Below, piece by piece: positions 18,936 to 22,843 of a stretch of 22,843 nucleotides of DNA. The translations under genes were made by a program, and so were the position numbers. The stretch is taken from positions 1 through 22,843 of the forward strand of contig JAQIWT010000344.1 in the NCBI GenBank assembly GCA_034696485.1. Direction: 5' to 3'. Every line of letters starts with the position of its first letter. Positions within the stretch are counted from its first letter, which is position 1. Origin of the DNA: Isohypsibius dastychi (Eukaryota > Tardigrada > Eutardigrada > Parachela > Isohypsibiidae). The notes under the pieces were generated by a model. That model did not search any database, was not told the origin of the DNA, and saw nothing but the letters and a program-made list of their open reading frames with translations.

Positions 18936-19215
18936 AGTACTTGAAACCCATATGGGTGCACCTTGAAATGTACTTTTAACGGGTGAGCCGTCATAGAATT
19001 TTTTCTCCAATAACCTCACTTTGATAATTTGCGGACTATTATCCCAGTCCCCAATACCAGCAACCATTGTATTCTACAGAGAAAAACGCTGACGGCATAC
19101 GTTGGGTTTTATTCTAAATTTCAGTTGAGTTGCTTGGCATTTTGAAAATCCGAATATCTCGTACACGAACTGTTTTCTGGCAGCTGCGATCCGTCTGAGA
19201 TCACTAGCTGGATGG
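18936..19215 (+). pseudogene. Cyclase pseudogene fragment, copy C
   Basis: It starts with the last codons of exon 1 (CATATGGGTGCACC, degenerate HMDAP), then an in-frame TGA. The donor-like GGTGAGCC, an intron of about 190 nt, the acceptor TTTTCTGGCAG and some 35 nt of exon 2 (CTGCGATCCGTCTGAG) follow. Intron and exon pieces match copy D (22270-22550) closely, so C and D are more related to each other than to copy A. Confidence 0.8.
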
Positions 19216-19727
19216 AAAAATTGGTGTTATCTTGGAACGAACTCCATGTTTTCTTCTTCTTCTTCATCGACTTCCTCCATATTCACAGGTCGGCGTCTGG
19301 CAAACCACGATCATCCAGCAACATATGCACCTTGCCTGCTTTCAGAGGAACCGCGAGCCAGAAGAAGTTCTCGACCCACTTATGTAATTATCTCGATCGG
19401 TGAGCAAGTTGATGAACGACAAGGGGTTCTGATTCTTCCGACAAGGATCTTCAATGCTGGCGAATGGTGTGCTGTGCTGACTTTTCTCATGGTTGGATCA
19501 ACATTTCCGCCAATTTCCTGTCCCTCAAGTTTACGCATTTTTCGCGGAACTGCGTGAATTTTTCTTTCTTCTTCCTGCCTGCTCTCCAGTGGTACCATTC
19601 TCCACTGTGCAGCTATATATTTCTGGTCGCTTTGGCTCGGCCAATCGATCGACTGGTTCTTTCAAAGCTCCATAAACAGTAAGTAGAGAGGCAACCCGGG
19701 CAGGTAACGACTTCGCCAAATACTCAC

Positions 19728-20212
19728 CGAAAGTCATGTGCAGAACTTCGCAATTTTGAAGTTGTATTGCCCCTCCTCGTCAAAACCAGCCGAACCAATA
19801 CATAGACGTTTGAGCTGGTTGAAGAGCGCAACGGAAAAAAACTTTCGTGTTCCACACTGTCCGAGTAACTTTGATGTTCTTCATAGCCGGGAATCGCTGT
19901 AAATAATCCATTCTTTCACTTCTTCATCTACCCCAACACACATAGCAAATAAACTGTGATTGCTGGCCCTTCCCCAATGCAGACGTTTTCGGGAACCTAC
20001 TTTCAACATTCACGCGGTGCGCCAGTACAGCGTCACGAAGAATCTGGGCAGGGGCCAGGGATTCTGCGTTCACTTACAAGCTTTCCGAGCTTTAAAGGTT
20101 GATTCTGCACCATGCACTGTTGATCCAATGATACTGCTCCACTTTCATCAGCTGTTTTCGCTTCGACCATTTTGATAAGATCCTTCATCTTACGAGAGCG
20201 CATCTGCGAGAC
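19728..20212 (-). CDS. Unidentified gene, three internal exons
   Basis: Exons 20212-20078, 19996-19942 and 19896-19728 have acceptors (TGTAG, AAAGTAG, TTTACAG), donors (GTAAGT, GTGTGT, GTGAGT) and matching phases. They give about 119 residues: MRSRKMKDLIKMVEAKTADE, then VPENVCIGEGPAITVYLLSI, then YEEHQSYSDSVEHESFFPL, and VYVLVRLVLTRRGNTTSKL. No family is recognised. More exons are expected on both sides (19200-19700 and 20213-20704) but could not be fixed. The model rests on splice signals alone. Confidence 0.35.
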
Positions 20213-21099
20213 CTACAGGGCGAGAGGTGATTATAACAACTTCACCTCACTGTTGCCAGCAGCCGCAAGCTAAGTAACCATAACTACCGCAATTCCGAGT
20301 ACAATCTTGCTGTTCGTGATCACTGAATTAATTGGATTAATAACACTTAATACTGGACTTAATACTGGTAGATGCATTTGGATGAAAGTTCAAAGCCGCT
20401 ACTTTCATCAGAAGTCTGGCAGGTTGGATCCTCCGATGTCTCTGTTTATTGATATAACGCGATGACCGTATTGCTCAATCCATCGCCATTTGTTATGGTG
20501 AACGTCCCCGAACAACTGCACATTGCGGATAACAGCCAGTAGGAACAATACTGATCGAGCCCGCACCACTTTGCTTGGTGGTAAAAGCGTTTCTTCAGGA
20601 AATCGCTGATAGTCAGCAATCTGATTCTTGGAAAAGCGAGCAGAGTACTGGGAACCATGACAATGATATATGTGATTCATGTATACGTAGTATGGTACAC
20701 ACAATGGTGTTGAACTGAAGAGTGCCTTTTTCCACCATACTCACACAACTTGGGGTCTCGACCCATCAAACTTTTGATATCCGAGGTAGCTACGTAACTT
20801 CAACGTGAAAATTCTAGCGGAAGGGCAACGATGACGCCGAGTGGTCTGTGCTGTATTACACACTTTAAATTCTTTTGAAATTTCTTAGATTGTGTATCTA
20901 CCGGACTAGCTGGAAAGCAGGTCATCAGTTGCCGATTTGTATCAGAATGACACGCGAATTCAACGGCAAACAAATCCGATAAGCTTCTCGTACGTCGAAT
21001 GTGGAAGCCTGGTTTGAGTAAACCGGCTGTTCTTCAATCTTGTGATCATATTCACCACGTACGATCAAATAAAAGTTTTAAGACCTACTGTAAGGGGAG
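20213..21099. other. Gene-poor stretch left of lectin copy B
   Basis: A minus-strand frame at 20408-20704 (including VQLFGDVHHNKWRWIEQYG) could be an exon of the unidentified gene at 19728-20212, but a second overlapping frame is also open and no splice sites decide. Nothing else recognised. Confidence 0.3.
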
Positions 21100-21619
21100 A
21101 TGTTGACAGTATTCGGAGCAATCCTTTTCTGCGCTGTAAGTGTCCTTTAATAACATTCAACTCCGCTCTTGTTCCTGACTATATCGTACGTGTCCGTGTA
21201 AGTTTGTGTTGCAGATGGTCCTCTGTACTCCGTCCACCACGGTGAAGATCTACGAGCACGAATCGCGACAGATCTCTTGCCAAGATGGAACTACTGGTCT
21301 GATCATTGAATCTGCCATCTTTGAGGGATTCTGCCGCAACGGAGATAGCTCAGATCCGTTCGGCATTTGCGACGATGGTCCTCTCATTGATGTGACCACG
21401 ATTGTTAAAGACAACTGCACACCGAGAGACGGGTACGAAACAGCTTGCACAATTCACGTCACGACGGATGTTTATGGTGACCCTTGTCCTCAAGCGTCGG
21501 ACCGTATTCTGACGGTTATCTATTCCTGTTTTGTCGTATTTCGTGCCGCGTTTGCATGTCCAAAACCAAACCGATTTTGTGGAGATTTCCACGCAACACC
21601 ACAGCCCAACAAAAGATGA
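21100..21619 (+). CDS. Secreted SUEL-type lectin, copy B
   Basis: Exon 1 (21100-21135) encodes MLTVFGAILFCA and ends at donor GTAAGT. Exon 2 (21215-21619, stop TGA) follows the acceptor TTGTGTTGCAG, in phase 0, giving 146 residues. The lectin domain has SCQDGTTGLIIESAIFEGF, then GICDDG, DNCTPRDGYETACTI, VYGDPCPQASDRILTVIYSC, the SUEL pattern with seven cysteines. The tail has two more Cys (ACPKPNRFC). Gene structure and signal peptide match copy A at 2223-1587 exactly, in inverted orientation. It is followed by the cyclase pseudogene D, as copy A is followed by the intact cyclase. Confidence 0.85.
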
Positions 21620-21839
21620 AAGTTTTAATGTACCAGCAATAATATTTTATATTAACGCTGACATCTTTAATTCGTACTCTCTGTTGCAGTATGTTACTGT
21701 TATTCTTGGATAGCTACGTATATCGAAAATTAGCTGTTGACTCCGTATATGATTTTCCACTCACGCAGAACTTCATCTTCAAGATTATGACCCTTGAAAC
21801 TGCTGTCATTCAGTTCGAAACTTAAGGCACGAACTTTCC

Positions 21840-22760
21840 ACTTCACATGGGGTGATATTTGAAATCAAAAATAAGGCCTGGTCCCAGTCTATGGTATAAT
21901 CACGCGTTTCATCTAGATTTTCGAACGATAAATTTCCTGTGCGCGGCTTGTGTCTAAATTAGAGGATTTCTTGTCGGAGGTCCATTTGATAAAAGTTGTC
22001 TGTTTTCCAGTTGGTTTTTTGTCTATTTGCTGTTTTAAAATCATAACATGAACGAGTTAAAAATTGTCTGTTCATCTGCAGTGGCTTAGGATTTCCAGTC
22101 GAATGGTTCGCTTTATCGACGACCAATCTAGTTGATTTGAGTAAGCCATCTGATGGTTAAACTGTTCATTGGCCTTCATTTGTAAAATATCGATTTCAAC
22201 TTCAAAATCTAAAAAAGGAATTCGAGGAAAACAAGACATTCCTGATCAATAGGTTCAGTGCGGCAGAACATGGCGGAACACATATGGATGCACCTTGAAA
22301 TGAAAATTTAATGGGTGAGCCATCATAGAATTTTTTCTTCAGTAACCTCACTTTGATAATTCGTTGACTATCTTCCCAGTCTCCAATACCAGTAATCATT
22401 GGAACCTACAAAGAAGAACGCTGAGGGCATACGTTGGATTTTGCTCTGAATTATAGTTGATTCGCTTGGCGTTTTGAAAATCCGAATATCTCGTACACGA
22501 ACTGTTTTCTGCCAGCGGCGGTCCATCTGAGTTCCCCTAGCTGGACAAATCTGCAGTACGCAAGAGGGCTGTGCGCTCTGCTATTCGACGAGAGTTGACC
22601 TTTGCTTGTTACGTGCATATGAAAGAGAGCAGACATTATACACATTGGTTCAAAACAGTTTCGATTTTGCTTGCTACTGTCAGATTATTATATCTTAATA
22701 TTCAATTTGTTGCTGTGATATCGGATTTCATCGGGGCAATTCGAGGTGGGGACCATCCAT
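21840..22760 (+). pseudogene. Cyclase pseudogene, copy D
   Basis: The upstream block (21840-21960) and exon 1 from about 22080 match the cyclase at 1-876. They include GTGCGGCAGAACATGGCGG, which encodes the metal motif and is unchanged. Frame damage: a TAA at GATGGTTAAACT, and TGA directly after GATGCACC. A donor GGTGAGCC, an intron of about 210 nt and only about 40 nt of exon 2 remain after TTTTCTGCCAG. From about 22560 on, the sequence matches the 3' flank of copy B (15260-15440). Confidence 0.85.
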
Positions 22761-22785
22761 ATATTACGTTGAAAAAATACGGACT

Positions 22786-22790
<5 letters not shown>

Positions 22791-22843
<53 letters not shown>
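22791..22843 (+). repeat. Run of 53 G at window end
   Basis: An uninterrupted homopolymer to the last base. It follows TACGGACTTTTTA. It is either a genuine poly-G tract that stopped assembly or a low-signal read artefact at a contig end. Confidence 0.95.

Noticed and set aside
22202-22399. Minus-strand 65-codon frame as an independent gene
   Set aside because: Lies in the intron and antisense exon of cyclase pseudogene D; kept only as a low-interest observation with copy C.

Overview
The window is eukaryotic and almost certainly from a small animal with a compact genome. Genes are cut by GT-AG introns, most only 52-66 nt long. The families are metazoan: caspase homologues, a BTB-BACK-Kelch protein, a rhodopsin-type GPCR, a glutamate-receptor ligand-binding protein and SUEL-type lectins. 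Mid-range base composition with ~52-nt introns would fit a tardigrade, but that is inference only. The window ends in a run of 53 G, which looks like a contig or assembly edge. All gene models below were spliced by eye; the stated exon lengths and phases agree.

Left end (1-2223, minus): a secreted SUEL-type lectin followed by a secreted cyclase/kynurenine-formamidase-like hydrolase that runs off the window. The same lectin-cyclase pair lies in inverted orientation at the right end (21100-22760, plus). There the lectin is open and the cyclase is a pseudogene. Two more cyclase remnants lie at 14520-15440 and 18940-19215.

2367-8286: a caspase-related cluster. It holds a caspase-like fragment (minus), a complete six-exon caspase homologue that appears catalytically dead (plus), a stray duplicated caspase exon abutting an inverted-repeat element, a small unidentified gene (minus), and a caspase with canonical SHG and ACRG motifs but a frame break in its small subunit (minus).

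8634-10784: a 2.15-kb transposon-like element with long terminal inverted repeats, internal 63-bp repeats and a PHD-like zinc finger. Its right end abuts a GPCR gene that begins only at transmembrane helix 3.

11920-13945: an unidentified two-exon piece, then a five-exon gene for a secreted glutamate-receptor-type ligand-binding domain. It has a signal peptide, S1 and S2, but no pore and no M4. A single exon crosses the S1/S2 junction, so pore exons cannot be spliced in.

15988-18636: a complete seven-exon BTB-BACK-Kelch gene of 574 residues. Three small inverted-repeat elements lie in or just upstream of it. From 18640 to 21100 there are only a cyclase remnant and a weakly supported multi-exon gene on the minus strand.
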